A stretch of 64,000 nucleotides of DNA from Atherix ibis (GCA_958298945.1 OY282606.1:60711920-60775919), one strand, 5' to 3'; shown: positions 1 through 11,345, counted from the stretch's first letter. Notes: generated by a model from the sequence alone, not told the origin. Translations and numbers: made by a program.

Positions 1-149
1 ACGATTGTTTTTTGTGCTACTAACTGGTATTGGTATTTCCGTGTTTCTGATGGCTGATGGCGTTTTTAAAGTATTTTTTCCGCATTTTTTGTTGAGGAAA
101 GGATAACGGGATCGGAAATTAAAGTAGAGTGGGAAAAAAGTGGTTTTTG
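1..149. other. No gene seen at left edge
   Basis: AT-rich sequence without a recognisable coding frame, repeat end or RNA gene. It is probably flank of the tRNA-like sequence that follows. Confidence 0.4.
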
Positions 150-221
150 GGAATTAGGATAGGACCATTCCTCAGTGGGATTCGAACCCACAACGCATTT
201 GATGCTAGTCCAGAACGCTAA
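150..221 (-). repeat. tRNA-like sequence with a Pol III B box, possibly tRNA-derived SINE
   Basis: On the minus strand this reads as the 3' half of a tRNA: a perfect T-arm (GTGGG, loop TTCGAAT, CCCAC) containing the B-box GGTTCGAATCC, preceded by TAGCGTTCTGG, which partly resembles an A box. An acceptor stem and a clean anticodon arm could not be folded, so it is not called a tRNA gene. The LINE at 234-5108 inserted on its 5' side, and the sequence beyond the other target duplication (5121 onward) continues it. A tRNA-derived SINE or tRNA pseudogene is most likely. Confidence 0.45.
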
Positions 222-425
222 CGGATGTACTACTTGTTTGTTTGTTTGTTAACGGGCCACCAGACCTCGCCACACGCTATTGCATGCATCTGCTCAGGCG
301 GTCCAATCGTCCGCCCAGGCTCCCCCAGGTTGGTAAAAAAAACAAGCCCCCCAAAAAAACCACAAAAACTCCTCTCCCAATCCAGTGTCTCCCTTGTGCC
401 GCATCACCCACCTCAATGGGTGGTC

Positions 426-3400
426 CTACTCAAAAATTCGCCCCCACCTCCTTGTCCTTTCCTCCCAATGTGCTCCCCAATACCTAAAGGCGTCTGACAA
501 CCGAAATGCCAACTCCTCCGTGAATTTGAGTATCTTCTTGAAATTCCCAACCGGTACCCCATCGTCCGTATTTAGGAATTTACCTAGATCTCCAAAGGTG
601 TTGATATTGCCCCTTAGCCTTCGTCTATTTATGTCGTGCCTCCCGCATGCAATCATAATGTGTTGGAAATCTTTCTGTACTCCACACGTATCACAAAAAT
701 CATTATCGGCATATTTGAAACGTAACAATTTCTTTTTGCACATAATATTGCCAGTACGAATACGGCACATTTTAACCACCTGTCTCCTAGACCATGTGTT
801 ATCCCTAAACCAATATTTACCATTGTCCGGTCTACCATTAGTACCATAGTGGAATCCGTTTCTTGCTGTAGACTCTTCGGTGAATCTTTCCTGCCACTCT
901 CTAGCTATTTTGCCTCTGATGGTTTTGAGGACTTCTTGGATGCCCAGAGTGCACTCGACCATGACGGCATTCAGATTTGTGCATGCATCGCTGGCAAGCC
1001 AGTCAGCCTTGGTATTACCCGTAATACCAACATGACAGGAGCCATTGCATCTTATACGATCTACACGCGTTATCGCGGATCGTTTGCATGATGTTATTTG
1101 CAATGGGATGCCGGTAATATTTCTCCCTATCTGCAAGGATCTTGCATGCAACCCTGGGATCCGACAGGATGCCCACTCTATTAGCCGTACTGGAACTAGC
1201 CAAAGCTATAGCCATATCTATAGCTGCTAATTCCGCCGTTGTAATGGCATGTATTTTTCCCGTTATGCGGTATTTATATTCATGACCTGTATCACTAATG
1301 AATATTCCAAATATATTACTATATAATATCTGATGATCCCTCATTTCCCTTTCCATGTACATGTGAAAATATTTCATCCATATCACATTGCTAGTTTCGC
1401 TCTTTTGCATAGCCCTATTAGTCAACTTACCGATGATGTTTACATTTTCCGGTTTTTCCATAACTAAACCATACCTGGAGAGCATTTTTAGTCGAACAAA
1501 ATGCTCCCCATACTTAGATATGGTTTTGTACATGTACGTCTCTTTCATTATCGGGTCGGTTATGTAAACGAACATGTCCTCATTGAATATGGCCATCTTG
1601 GCCGCCTCTCACCAAGTCAACCATTCACTTCTCGCTGGTTTCCGTCAGAGTGTCCAACGTTGGCGTATCACACAACAGTCCCAGACACATTCAGATTGCC
1701 CTGGATACCATGTTATCCAGTTTCTCCAGTGCGCCCTTACTTCCGCCACCTAGGACCGTCGCCCCATAGTCTACCCTGGCCCGAATCAGACCCCGATAAA
1801 TATTCATCACCGTCGCAGGTATCGCTCAATTGATTCTTCCTCGTAGATTGGTATGGTAACGTAACCCTGGTTTCTTCACAATTAATTTCCATGTCCAGCT
1901 GTCGCAACTTGTTGTGTATGAATCCCATGCCCAGTTTGAGCAGTTTCTCGGCCCTTCGTCACGTTTCAGCACTAATAACGAGTGCAATATCATCAGCAAA
2001 CTGCAAAACCGTGCCAATTTCCTCCCCTAGTTCATGAAGGCCCTTTGTATCAATGTCCATTCATAATCAATTCTCTGTCGATGAAGAAATCCATCATCCA
2101 ATTTATTTACATTGGAGGGAACTGACATTTGTCCAATATGTTTTTCAGTTTGGGTATGTTAACCCGATTATATGCCTGTTGCAGATCCAAAACCAAAATA
2201 ATCGTTTTGTGCTGTTTAGACTTATGCCTCTCTATGATATTTATCAGTTTGTTCAGGCATGTGGTGGCGCCCATATTCTTATGGAACCCAAAACTATTCG
2301 TTGGAAGTGTTTTGTGCCTTTCCATAAAGTCCGTCATTCGATCCTCAATCATGCCATTTATTATTTTGACCGTCGTTGGCAGTAATGCGAACGGTCTATA
2401 ATTTCCAATTTTTCTGACGTCTTTTTCCGGTTTCGGGATTGCGACAACCCTTGCTGTTTTCCATGCCTGGCGCACATAATTCATTTGCCATTCTGTGTTG
2501 ATAGCTGCTAATAAAATACTTTTCTGTGTACCGGTAAGAGTCTTAATGCAATCATAGGTAATTGCATCCGGTCCCGGTGCCGTTGATTTCCTTTTCAATA
2601 AATAACCATTGAATTCCGCCATTATAAAGTCCCCCTCCCACCTGGTGATCGGATTAGCAATTCTTCTTCTACTTATATTGTCTTAGCAGGTTGTAGGGAA
2701 GTTTTATTATAAAAATTTAACTCTATTCTCCTCAGAAGATGTGGCCACATTCAAAGCCAAACTATGTTTGATTGTGCCCCGCTGGGCATGGATTTTATTC
2801 CAGATATCCCTGATTGAGGCCCCGGGTGTTATTGTGGATATAAAATCTCTCTACGACCTTTTTTAGTTTTGATTTTTTTTTTAAAATGGCTCTGGCTCTT
2901 TTATACTCTATAAAATTCTCAATGGTTGAGTTCCGATTGTAGCTGTATAGTTTCGCCCTTTTTATTCTATACAACCGTTTTATACAACCTTACACAAGGT
3001 TTGTTGCCAGTTAGACTTGGTTTGATTTCAATTGTGCACTCACCAATTGCCTTTTGGGCACATATCTCAATTTCGTTCATTGATTTAATTTTATCTATTT
3101 TTATAGTTTTGGCCATTTTTTTCTATTTTAAGGATTCATTTAATCCTGAAGTCCTTTGACTTTGGCATTTTCTCATATGAGATTATGATCGGTATCGCCG
3201 ATAACTTAATCCCGGTAGGTCGTCCATGACCATGAGGCAATGTCATTGCTTCTAACCATGGTAATGTCCAGAGCACTAACTGATCCTCTGGCGTCCCCCG
3301 CATATGTATATCACCATTATTAATTATGCCTAGTCTGGTTTCCGCTAGAATCGTCATAATGGCGTCCGCTTTTGCTCTCTGTTGGTTATTTATATTGTCG

Positions 3401-3780
3401 CAAATTGACCAAGTTTCATTTTGTGCTTTAACATCACCGCAAATGATAATATTGTCCAATTTCTCTACCTTCTCAATGAAGGCTTTGAACTGTTGTCTAA
3501 TATCCTTGGTACTTGTTTTAGGTGGCATGTAGACACTGATCAAAATGAGGCTGCCATTGCCAATCTTAATTTTGACCGCAATCACCTCCAGTGGTAGAAA
3601 ATTACCCAAGTCGATCGTGTCATATATGATATCCTTTTTTAACAGGATACCCACTCCACCCCTTTTCCCTTTCCATTCTCTTGGTTTGTTGACAAAATTA
3701 TAATTCTTAACATTGAATTTATTTGTCTTTTTGATGAAAGTTTCACAGAGGATCGCAATGTCTGCGCCCCTCTCCCCCAT
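426..3780 (-). pseudogene. LINE ORF2: endonuclease, reverse transcriptase, RNase H; broken
   Basis: The endonuclease part (3780-3136) shows CETF, YMPP and GDVKAQNETW; the usual GDFNAH has become GDVKAQ, and the SDH-type end is also altered, so it looks dead. RT (2622-2107) has NYRPFALLP and motif A LDLQQAYNRV; motif C is read as FADD near 2003-1992 in another frame. RNase H (1596-1015) has TAELAAIDMAIALA and, after a shift, HVGITGNTKADWLASDA. A C-terminal CDTCGVQKDFQHIMIAC segment ends it at 426. At least five frame changes separate these parts. Confidence 0.8.
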
Positions 3781-3842
3781 GAACTACATTAATTCCCCGA
3801 TATTTTGTCTTATTGATCGTATTATATTTAGTTGTACGATCC

Positions 3843-5034
3843 TCATAGCTTAGTGCTTTTATTATTTTCCACTGAATAAGAGTTGACCTCTGTTTGATAT
3901 TCACCAATCTTAACGGTTTTGTTTTCCGTATCCCCGTTCAAATTGGGCAGACCCAATTTGTCTAGAATTAGTTTAACGAGATACATTACCATTTCCAGTT
4001 CACCAGTTTTATTCTTATTTTGTTCCAATGGTGTTGGTATAAGTTCCTCCCACCTCTCTGCATTTGGATGTTGGTTCCATGCGATCTCCGGACTACTCGC
4101 CTGCCTATAGCTGGTTCTTTTCTCATGAAGCATCACATTGATTCCTTTCTCTAACGCTGGGAACTCCTTCTCATTATTAAGTCCTGGTCGTATCGAGCTT
4201 GTTGCCCTTACTCCCTCCCCGTTCATTGACTTAGCACCAACTAATTTAATGGCCTCTCCAAAGGTTAGGCACTCCTCGTCCATCAGTTTCATAATGTTTC
4301 TCTGCCTAACCCATTTCGGGCATCTTCTATCCCCTCATGCATCTCCCTCCTTGCAGCTGACACATTTTGGTGCAGTGGTACAGCTGTTCTCATGTCTCAG
4401 TTCAGTGGTACATCGCAGTTTCTGCATACCTCCTGGGTGACACTGCATCTATTTTTCGTGTGGCCATATCTATAGCATTTGTAGCACAGAAGTGGGTTGC
4501 TCTGGAAGGGTTTTACTCTTCTCAGTGCTCCCCAAAAAAGTGACGCTTTCTGGCAGACTGGAGCCATGAAACATAACCTTCACTGTTTATGTCTTCACGT
4601 ACTTAGCTAGAGTATCCGCTGTCCCCTCGTTACGCTCCATTCTTGTTAGCCTGGAGAGGCTGTGAATTTTTGCACTCGACTGCATTTTACACTTTAACGA
4701 TATTCCATATCGAAGTCTAGTGGTACATCGTGTATGATGCCCGTCCTAATTGTGAAGTTCTGTGGGATGAACCAATTGTATCCCATCGCCTCGCCAATGT
4801 GTATAGCCGGTGAAGAGACCAAAATATTGGCTGCTTCCCTGGTCACACACACAATTTTACACTTATAAGCACTGTTTTTTTCTTCACTTTCACTTTATGG
4901 TTTTTTCCTAAAATATTTCTAATGATCTGGCCCATGCAAGCATCATTGATATAACCACTATCCCTCTTGTTTTCTACGATGACAAAGAAAGGCCCCTTGG
5001 CACTTTTGTCATACTTTGTCACCTCCTGCCCCAT
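3843..5034 (-). pseudogene. LINE ORF1 (gag-like nucleic-acid-binding protein), broken
   Basis: The reading starts at MGQEVTKYD (5034) and moves through at least three frames to 3843. Around 4500-4455 the minus strand encodes CYKCYRYGHTKNRC, a C-X2-C-X4-H-X4-C knuckle, followed near 4430 by CRNC and near 4350 by CVSC, remnants of further knuckles. In the I clade ORF1 binds RNA and forms the ribonucleoprotein. The tail (4292-3843) is charged and unstructured. Frameshifts near 4840 and 4300 mean no complete protein can be made. Confidence 0.7.
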
Positions 5035-5134
5035 TGTAATTGGTTTTTTAAAAACACTGCTATTTACTGGAGAAAACGTCCGTGCCGTCCGAGTGTTAAA
5101 ACAATTCTCGGATGTAGTACTTGATTTGAATCTA

Positions 5135-6011
5135 CGACCAATAGAATGCTTCTTTTGCTTCCGGTGTCTATTGAATTTCGCGTTTGTGATTCTTCACGTT
5201 GCCTGGAATAAGTTGTAAATTATCTTGTGTTTCCGCTGGACCCCCTATAAAGCGTCGATAGAAATGGAAAATTGCGATGAAACGGTGTCATTCTTTGACA
5301 ATTTTTGGTTCATTGAATGCTTCAATTGTTGCTTTTTTTTCTGGCAATGGTAAAATTCCGTCAGGATTTTCGAATTCGGCTTTTGCTATTTGTAATTTTT
5401 CAGATGCTAGTAGTCGAGTTTTGGCGAAAACTGGTGGTTCCTTTGTCAATATGTGATGATGTGTTGCTGTCATTAGAATGTATTTGTTCACTGGCAGTGT
5501 GAGTATTTCTTTATAATTGTTCAACAGCTGTTCGTATTAATTTGGCTTGTCGCTGATTACTTTAATATTTGTTATTAATTGTTTTCAGCTTTGTTGTTGT
5601 ATCGATTAGTGCTTGATTTGCTACGTCGACGATTAGTTTATAATGGACTAGAACGTCTGCTCTAATCATTGCTGATCGAAAGTGCAATGATGAATGTCCA
5701 ATTAAATGCACGTCGTAAGATTAAATTGACTTCAATTGTTTTTTTTTACCGTATGAAATAATTGGTGTTCCATTTGCTGCGTAGAGTTACGATGGATTTG
5801 GCTTGCATTTGTTTATTTCGTTTGTTTTCGACTGTCAAGACTGACAAATCTGTACCTGTGTCGATTGAAAATGAATGTTTGGTGTGTGGATCTGTTATGA
5901 ATAAACGAAGAGTATTATTTGAACCGAGCCCGTAAATCTGTTCAATGGATCGGTGTGCTGCAAAAAGCATATACATCAATTTGCATCGCAACGGTGAAAA
6001 ATCAGTATGCA
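5135..6011 (-). pseudogene. Gypsy retrotransposon remnant: protease to RT, catalytic RT core deleted
   Basis: Minus strand. The protease region (6012-5746) has LFITDPHTKHSFSIDTGTDL, with a DTG active site. The pre-RT linker (5524-5365) reads HHILTKEPPVFAKTR and KLQIAKAEFE, the usual lead-in to a Gypsy RT of the CsRn1-like type. The next residues (PLPEKKATIEAFNEPKIVKE) belong to the end of RT, followed by FHFYRRFIGGPAETQ and TPEAKEAF down to about 5135. The whole catalytic palm, including YxDD, is missing between AEFE and PLPEK. Internal stops (near 5285 and 5195) confirm decay. Confidence 0.75.
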
Positions 6012-6265
6012 CACAGTGTGTCCCAAAAATAACCGAACTTTATATTTAAATCATACAACATGCAGCGCCATCTATTAAAAATTAAAAAGATACAATCATC
6101 CTCTTTCAAACGTGTCTAAATTCATGTAAATCGGATGACAGATGTGAAAGTTACAGCCATTTCAATAAAAGAAAAAGTGTGCTTATAAGTTCGGTTAATC
6201 ATACAACATACGCTGTATGTTGTATGATTTTAAAATAAGTTCGGTTATTTTTTGGACACACCGTG
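6012..6265. mobile_element. Short Tc1/mariner-type MITE
   Basis: Inverted ends: the left starts CACAGTGTGTCCC and the right, read in reverse complement, CACGGTGTGTCC; both continue with AAAAATAACCGAACTT. The unit is about 254 bp with no coding capacity. A TA follows the right end (6266-6267); the left TA has decayed. It contains a perfect 15-bp hairpin (6197-6211 with 6215-6229, 3-nt loop). It abuts the Gypsy protease remnant. Confidence 0.65.
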
Positions 6266-6404
6266 TATTGTTAATAACCACCACATAAGCAAAATAAAAT
6301 GGCCAAAAACGAAAATTCGCCACTATATTGTCCAACTTCCCAACCTAATGGTGTTGGACCACACGGCGAGATCCATACAAATAATATAATACGCGACCAC
6401 CTAT

Positions 6405-6480
6405 CGTGCGTGACAACGTTGAACTATGGTTCATTCAATTGGAACATTGCTTCACCTTAACTCGAATGACGGTGAACCAA
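6405..6480 (+). pseudogene. Gypsy gag fragment, opposite strand to the nearby protease
   Basis: The plus strand reads VELWFIQLEHCFTLTRMTVN, matching the W-F-x-Q-x-E-x-x-F core of CsRn1-like Gypsy gag. Its orientation is opposite to the protease remnant at 5746-6012. Immediately after it the sequence folds back on itself (arms about 29 bp within 6429-6498, roughly three mismatches), which may be what truncated the gag frame. Confidence 0.55.
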
Positions 6481-6959
6481 TGATTCAATTGAATGAACCG
6501 TATGGTCCAACATTCGATTTAGCACGGTCATCTCAGCATTTTTTGCAACAAATATGTGAAGTGAAACTATGAATAACGAACGCCGTAGTTCATAGCTTCA
6601 CTGAAAGTGAACAGCGGAGAGCTCCGCACTTGATGTCCAGACGTTCAGACTGCAACAGACTGATAAAAAGCCGTAACATTTACTAAACGAATTGCGACCA
6701 TCGGCCGTACTCTGAGATTCCAACTCAGCAACTAAACAGTCCTTACCTACAATAGTCGATGTTGGCGAAATTCATGGATTCAAGGTCAGGTCGAAATGGC
6801 AAATACGAATTGGAGAATTAGGAAAAGGAAAAAAGAAGCCCTACACACAGAAGATACACTCAAAATGACAACTTCATATGTTCCCTAATCTACCAGGTAA
6901 GGAGACGGCTCTAGCGAATTATTGCAGAAATTTTCTCTTTCTTACTCGAACATGGTCTG

Positions 6960-7390
6960 CGCCAGGTTTCAACTAAAATCACAAAAGTGACACAAACTGA
7001 AAAGAGTAATCTTCTCATCGTAACTAAAAACAGAGTACCCGCCGAAAAATTCACTTCCAAGAGTATCATCATCGAAGGCAGTTCCTTGAAGTTTACTTAC
7101 CACAATAGACTCAATTTAGTGAAAGGCAGCATAATCTGTAAGAGACTGGAATGTTTGAAGGATACGGAGTAACGTATTGAGATACTAAAAACAGTTTCAG
7201 TACCCGCCCATTCCTCCAAAATTACAGTCAGGCAAAATTTTGCAATGAAACATGTACGATTTCTTGAATAATCTAGAGGGGCTCAGCTTACTGATTGCCG
7301 TTTAGAGCCTAAATCAATTTCTTTAAGAAACTAAACTCCCTCATAATTTTCCTCAACCTAAATATAAAAGTTTTTTATACCTACCATACT
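6960..7390 (+). pseudogene. I-type LINE remnant (ORF1 piece fused to endonuclease start)
   Basis: Plus strand 6987-7172 encodes LLIVTKNRVPAEKF and GSIICKRLE, which align by eye with LLLTTKTKFSADKF and GTIFCKWLA in ORF1 of the full-length LINE at 31-36 kb. At 7260-7385 the sequence encodes FLNNLEGLSLL and ETKLPH, which match the start of that element's endonuclease. The intervening ORF1 zinc knuckles are deleted. This is a second, older copy of the same LINE subfamily. Confidence 0.7.
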
Positions 7391-7471
7391 TCACAAACAA
7401 ACAGGATAATAATAGTAGAGCTGGAATTAGCTTTCTAATTCATCCACCCGTCTTCTTTACGACTATTCCTA

Positions 7472-8718
7472 CGAGGGTCGTTCAATCAGTCCTCAGAAAA
7501 AGATGGAAAAAAACTGTTTTTTAAAAAAAAAGTTTTTTAATTTTTAAACATAATCTCCAAAAATTTTATCCTGTCCGAAAAATAGGATTTCGGAAGTTCT
7601 GCAAAATACTCATCCGTTTGAGCAATGACGTCCTCGTTGGAAGTGAACCGTCGTCCGCCAAGCCATTTCTTCAGATTGGGGAAAAGAAAATAGTCACTCG
7701 GGGCCAAATCTGGTGAATAAGCGGGATGCTGCAACAATTCCATTCTCAATTCCACAATTTTGGCCATGGAAACAGCGCAGGTGTGCACACGCGCATTGTC
7801 CTGATGCAAGAGGATTTTTTTCTTCTTCAGATAGGGGCGTTTCTCTTTGATTTCCTCGCTCAACCGTTGCAATAACGACGCGTAATACGCTCCTGTTATT
7901 GTTTTTCCTTTTTCCAAGTAGTCGATAAAAATGATGCCCTGCGAATCCCAAAAGACCGTGGCCATCACCTTGCCGGCCGATGGAACAGTTTTTGCCTTCT
8001 TCGGAGCCCGTTCACCCTTGAAAATCCAATGTGATGACTGTCTCTTCGTTTCTGGAGTGTAGTAGTGTATCCAGGTTTCGTCCACAGTGACATATCGACA
8101 GGAATTCGGCAGGATTGCGATGAAAGAGTGCCAACATAGCCTCAGAGTCCACTACACGATTGCGCTTATTCTCCTCTGAGAGCAAACGCGGCACCCACCT
8201 TGCCGAAATTTTTTTCACAGACAATTTTTCATGCAAAATTGAAGCGACTGTACCTTGTGATATGCCCGTGGCCTCAACTAATTCGCGCACTTTAATTCGC
8301 CGATCGTTCAAAATCAGATCGTGAATTTTGTCGATGATTTCAGGAGTAGACACCTCAACTTGGCGTACTGAACGATGTTCATCTTTTGTGGATGAACGGC
8401 CACGTTTAAATTCATTCAGCCAATTGTAAACCGTCGCAAACACAGGTGCAGATGTGCCATGAACTGCATCCAACTCGGCTTTGATTTCTTTCGGGCTTAA
8501 GCCTTTCAAATGGAGATGTTTGATGACAGCCCTAAACTCGCTTTTTTCCATTGTTATGCACAAATAAATGTCGTTAACTTTAATCGACGATAGAAATTGA
8601 CCTACGCTATGGATCGAGCTGAAATCCTGTCGATATTGCTACTTACAAAAAAAAAATCTTTACAGACACTACGAGCGCAATTTCTCGGATTTTCTAAGGA
8701 CTTATTGAACGACCCTCG
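7472..8718 (-). mobile_element. mariner element with both terminal repeats
   Basis: Terminal inverted repeats CGAGGGTCGTTCAATCAGTC (left) and, in reverse complement, CGAGGGTCGTTCAATAAGTC (right) differ at one position. Each end is flanked by TA (7470-7471 and 8719-8720), the mariner target duplication. At 1247 bp the element has the usual length, and the transposase fills the middle. Confidence 0.9.
7537..8563 (-). pseudogene. mariner transposase (DD34D), one frameshift
   Basis: The N-terminal part (8563-8012) carries the paired HTH region with WLNEFKRGRSSTKDE and EVSTPEIIDKI. The C-terminal part (8085-7537) has DETWIHYYTPE (first Asp), HQDNARVH (second) and YSPDLAPSDYFLFPNL (third), with 34 residues between the second and third Asp. 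A frameshift near 8095-8085, just before the first catalytic Asp, separates two otherwise open halves, so only a very small lesion inactivates it. This transposase would cut and paste the element at TA sites. Confidence 0.9.
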
Positions 8719-8813
8719 TAGTAACGCTATTTTAAAGGAGACGGGTAAATGGCCTCGACCATTAAGGTGCATTGTCCCCGTTCAGATGACCCTTGCACAT
8801 CCTAAATGAATAT

Positions 8814-9390
8814 TGTTGACTCAAATACTGAAAGCAGCTCTACTTCTACAAATTATTTTAAATAGGCTTAACTAAGATTCTACTTCAAAAGCAGCGCCAT
8901 TTACTTTGAAGTAGAATCTTAGTTAAGCCTATTTAAAATAATTTGTAGATATTTCCATTTAACTAGTCACTATATGTAGGGAGCTAAATTTAAGTCCGGC
9001 TCTCTTTTGATCAGTTTAGTAAGGAAAATCCTTGCAGGTAAGTGGCTCGACATTGCTCAGTCCAAATTATAATCAAATAAAATCTGAATACTTGTTATCT
9101 CCATTATTTGGCTCTTGCTTTAAACCGTATCTCATAACGGTAATAACAACGTAATAATAAAGTCAGAAATTTAGACTTACTAAATTAAATAAATTTAGAT
9201 TTATTTTTACTATAACAACTAGAAATAAATATGTTTAATAGTGCAATATAAAGTGAATAAATGTGAAATTATTAACAGAATACGAATCAAGAATAATTCG
9301 AACTATTCAACATTAAGCAAAATCTTTTATTTCCGATTTCTTCATAATCCATATTCCTTTTAAAGCAGAATAAAATAATTTCGCGCAACA
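8814..9390 (+). repeat. 5' LTR of the BEL/Pao element
   Basis: It begins TGTTGACTCAAATACTGAAA and ends near CGCGCAACA. From 8955 on it closely matches 15407-15845 (for example ACTAGTCACTATAT and TCTCTTTTGATCAGTTTAG). Bases 8845-8889 and 8905-8949 form a perfect 45-bp inverted repeat that the 3' LTR lacks. Confidence 0.85.
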
Positions 9391-9393
9391 TAA

Positions 9394-9411
9394 TGGTGAC
9401 TCCGGCGTGAT
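9394..9411 (+). other. Primer-binding site of the BEL/Pao element
   Basis: TGGTGACTCCGGCGTGAT starts three bases after the 5' LTR, the position and sequence style usual for BEL/Pao elements. Confidence 0.7.
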
Positions 9412-9453
9412 TTTTCCCGTAAATTTCCGAAATCTAAACCTTTCTTCCACCAA

Positions 9454-9519
9454 ATTCTTATTCTCCCTCTTGATTGTTGTTAATGACGATTAATAACAAT
9501 CAAGAGGGAGAATAAGAAT
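9454..9519. repeat. Inverted duplication, 31-bp arms, 4-nt loop
   Basis: Arms 9454-9484 and 9489-9519 are reverse complements with one mismatch; the loop is GACG. It lies in the Pao leader and matches no transposon end seen here. Confidence 0.9.
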
Positions 9520-9808
9520 CCTCTTGCTAGCAATCTGTACTCCTTTATAAACAAAATTGTTTAATAATATTGAATCACCTCATTCAGCTATCGATGTGCA
9601 GTATACGTGCCTGATAATATTGTACGTAATCGTACTTACAAGATTCCTGATCACTAATATTGCCGATCGGGTTATATTATATATATACTACATTGTTATG
9701 CATAATCGTAAGTAGGATAGTTTGATTCTTCGCGAACGTGTAGTATATCTAACAAATCTATTCAGTAATCTCAGTATTCAATCAATTTGTATACTTACCG
9801 TATACATA

Positions 9809-10163
9809 AGGCGTTTTCCGTTGGACCAATTTTGCTACTACGCAGTAGTTGTAGCTGTCATCATCTACTCTACCTCCAACAAACGACCACATCGAACTGA
9901 GAGTTACGCATACAATTTACGTTAGGTGGATTCTAGTTGCTAAAGAGAAAATAGATAGTTTTGTGGGTTCGTTCGTTATGTTGAAGACTCATATTTTTTC
10001 AGTATTGTTTGTGTGAATAAACTCAGTTTTTATTGTTTATGTGTGAGTAAACTCAGTATTGTTGCTGACTATTTTGAGGTGATGTTTCTACTAGTGTTTA
10101 GAATTTGGCTTTTCTTTGGTCATCTACCGTGTAGGAGCAAAATTGGTCCAAAGGAAAACGCCT
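9809..10163. mobile_element. Harbinger-type MITE (copy D1)
   Basis: The ends are AGGCGTTTTCCGTTGGACC and its near reverse complement GGTCCAAAGGAAAACGCCT. The 3-bp duplication ATA flanks it (9806-9808, 10164-10166). The interior is non-coding and matches the terminal regions of the transposase-bearing copy at 62421-63328. It is inserted in the internal region of the Pao element. Confidence 0.85.
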
Positions 10164-11114
10164 ATATTAACCATCATTAGTTAAACTAATCAGAATTATA
10201 AAGGTCACCAATTTTGTACTATCAATCGTAATATTTTTGTCCGTTTTTGGTGGCGATAATCATTATCTACACGTAACATGCGACTGTACATACAATAATC
10301 TGTATATATACAATATTACTGAATGTGTACCATATATGATCAGTATAACTTAGCAGTTGTTCGACTCTAGTTTAATACGAAATTATTCCGTTAAGGCTAT
10401 TGACAGTGATTGCGAGTTCTGGATTGTGAATACAAGAACCATTCATGAATGTGATTCAATAGTTTACACACACACATATGCCGTATACTACGGTATCCAA
10501 TTGTAAGTAATCTACAAATAATCTTTTGTATTTTGCCGATGCCTTCCACCATTTGTCATCTCACAAGCTACTTAGTGTAACCTAATACCAAAGAAATACC
10601 ATACTAACAGCAAAACTGTTTCAATCTACAGTCGATCAAATCATTAACTGAAATTACTTGTAGTCACATGTCCTTCAAGATTTCTTGGGAGCCCCGCTGC
10701 AAAACATTAAAGGTGTTTAGTAAATAATTTTAGCCGTTTATCTGGACAGAGATTCCACTATTACTTACTGTCTGAATCCTGAAATTATACCTTCTCCATC
10801 AACCCAAACGGTTGGAGAAGCTAATCGTAGAACAAGTAACGATTGAAGCCAAACTTGGCAAGGTTTTAGCTGCCCGTAAGAAAGAACAGTTGACCGGAAG
10901 ATCGGGCGCTACTTGCTTCTATTTCGAAAGAGCTTGAGTCCCTCAATCAGCTGAATACTGTTTAAGAGTATTTTAAGTTGTCACGAATTGAGAATAGCAG
11001 AAAACCTTTCCGATTATCATTAAGAGTTTTACAAAATAGAAAATGAATACTTAAAACTAACAGCAAGATTACACGGGCGGAAAATCATAACAATATATTG
11101 AGCGTAAGGAAAAA

Positions 11115-11345
11115 AACGTCCTGGGTCAGATTGCCCAAAATATCCCTACCTACTTTTAATGGTGATTACGCCAACTGGCAACAATTTCGAGATATGTTCA
11201 TGTCAAAGAGATAAACCCAGTTCAAAAGTTGATGTACCTCAAATCCAGATTATCCGCTGATGTGTTGACATTAATCAAACATTTATCCATCGCGAATGAA
11301 AATTATGATATTGCTATGCAAATTTTAAAGAAGCGATGTTTAAAG
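11115..11345 (+). pseudogene. BEL/Pao gag fragment
   Basis: The plus strand reads LPTFNGDYANWQQFRDMF and then, one frame over, PVQKLMYLKSRLSADVLTLI followed by HLSIANENYDIAMQILKKR. This is the conserved core of BEL/Pao gag (capsid region). The frame change sits near 11205. ORF 11336-11575 downstream is a continuation in another frame without recognisable motifs. Confidence 0.75.

Larger units (their letters stand above)
234..5108 (-). mobile_element. I-clade LINE, nearly full length, decayed
   Basis: A non-LTR retrotransposon on the minus strand with the order ORF1 (CCHC knuckle), AP-type endonuclease, reverse transcriptase, RNase H, C-terminal Cys/His segment, short 3' UTR, (CAAA)n tail at 234-250. 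RNase H downstream of RT and the CCHC ORF1 are typical of the I clade. A target-site duplication brackets it: CGGATGTACTAC at 222-233 and CGGATGTAGTAC at 5109-5120, one mismatch in 12. Several frameshifts break both reading frames, so it is inactive. It lies between a Gypsy remnant and a tRNA-like sequence. Confidence 0.85.

Noticed and set aside
150..221. A tRNA gene on the minus strand
   Set aside because: The T-arm is perfect, but no matching acceptor stem or convincing anticodon stem-loop could be drawn, and the 5' half is interrupted by the LINE. Kept as tRNA-like repeat.
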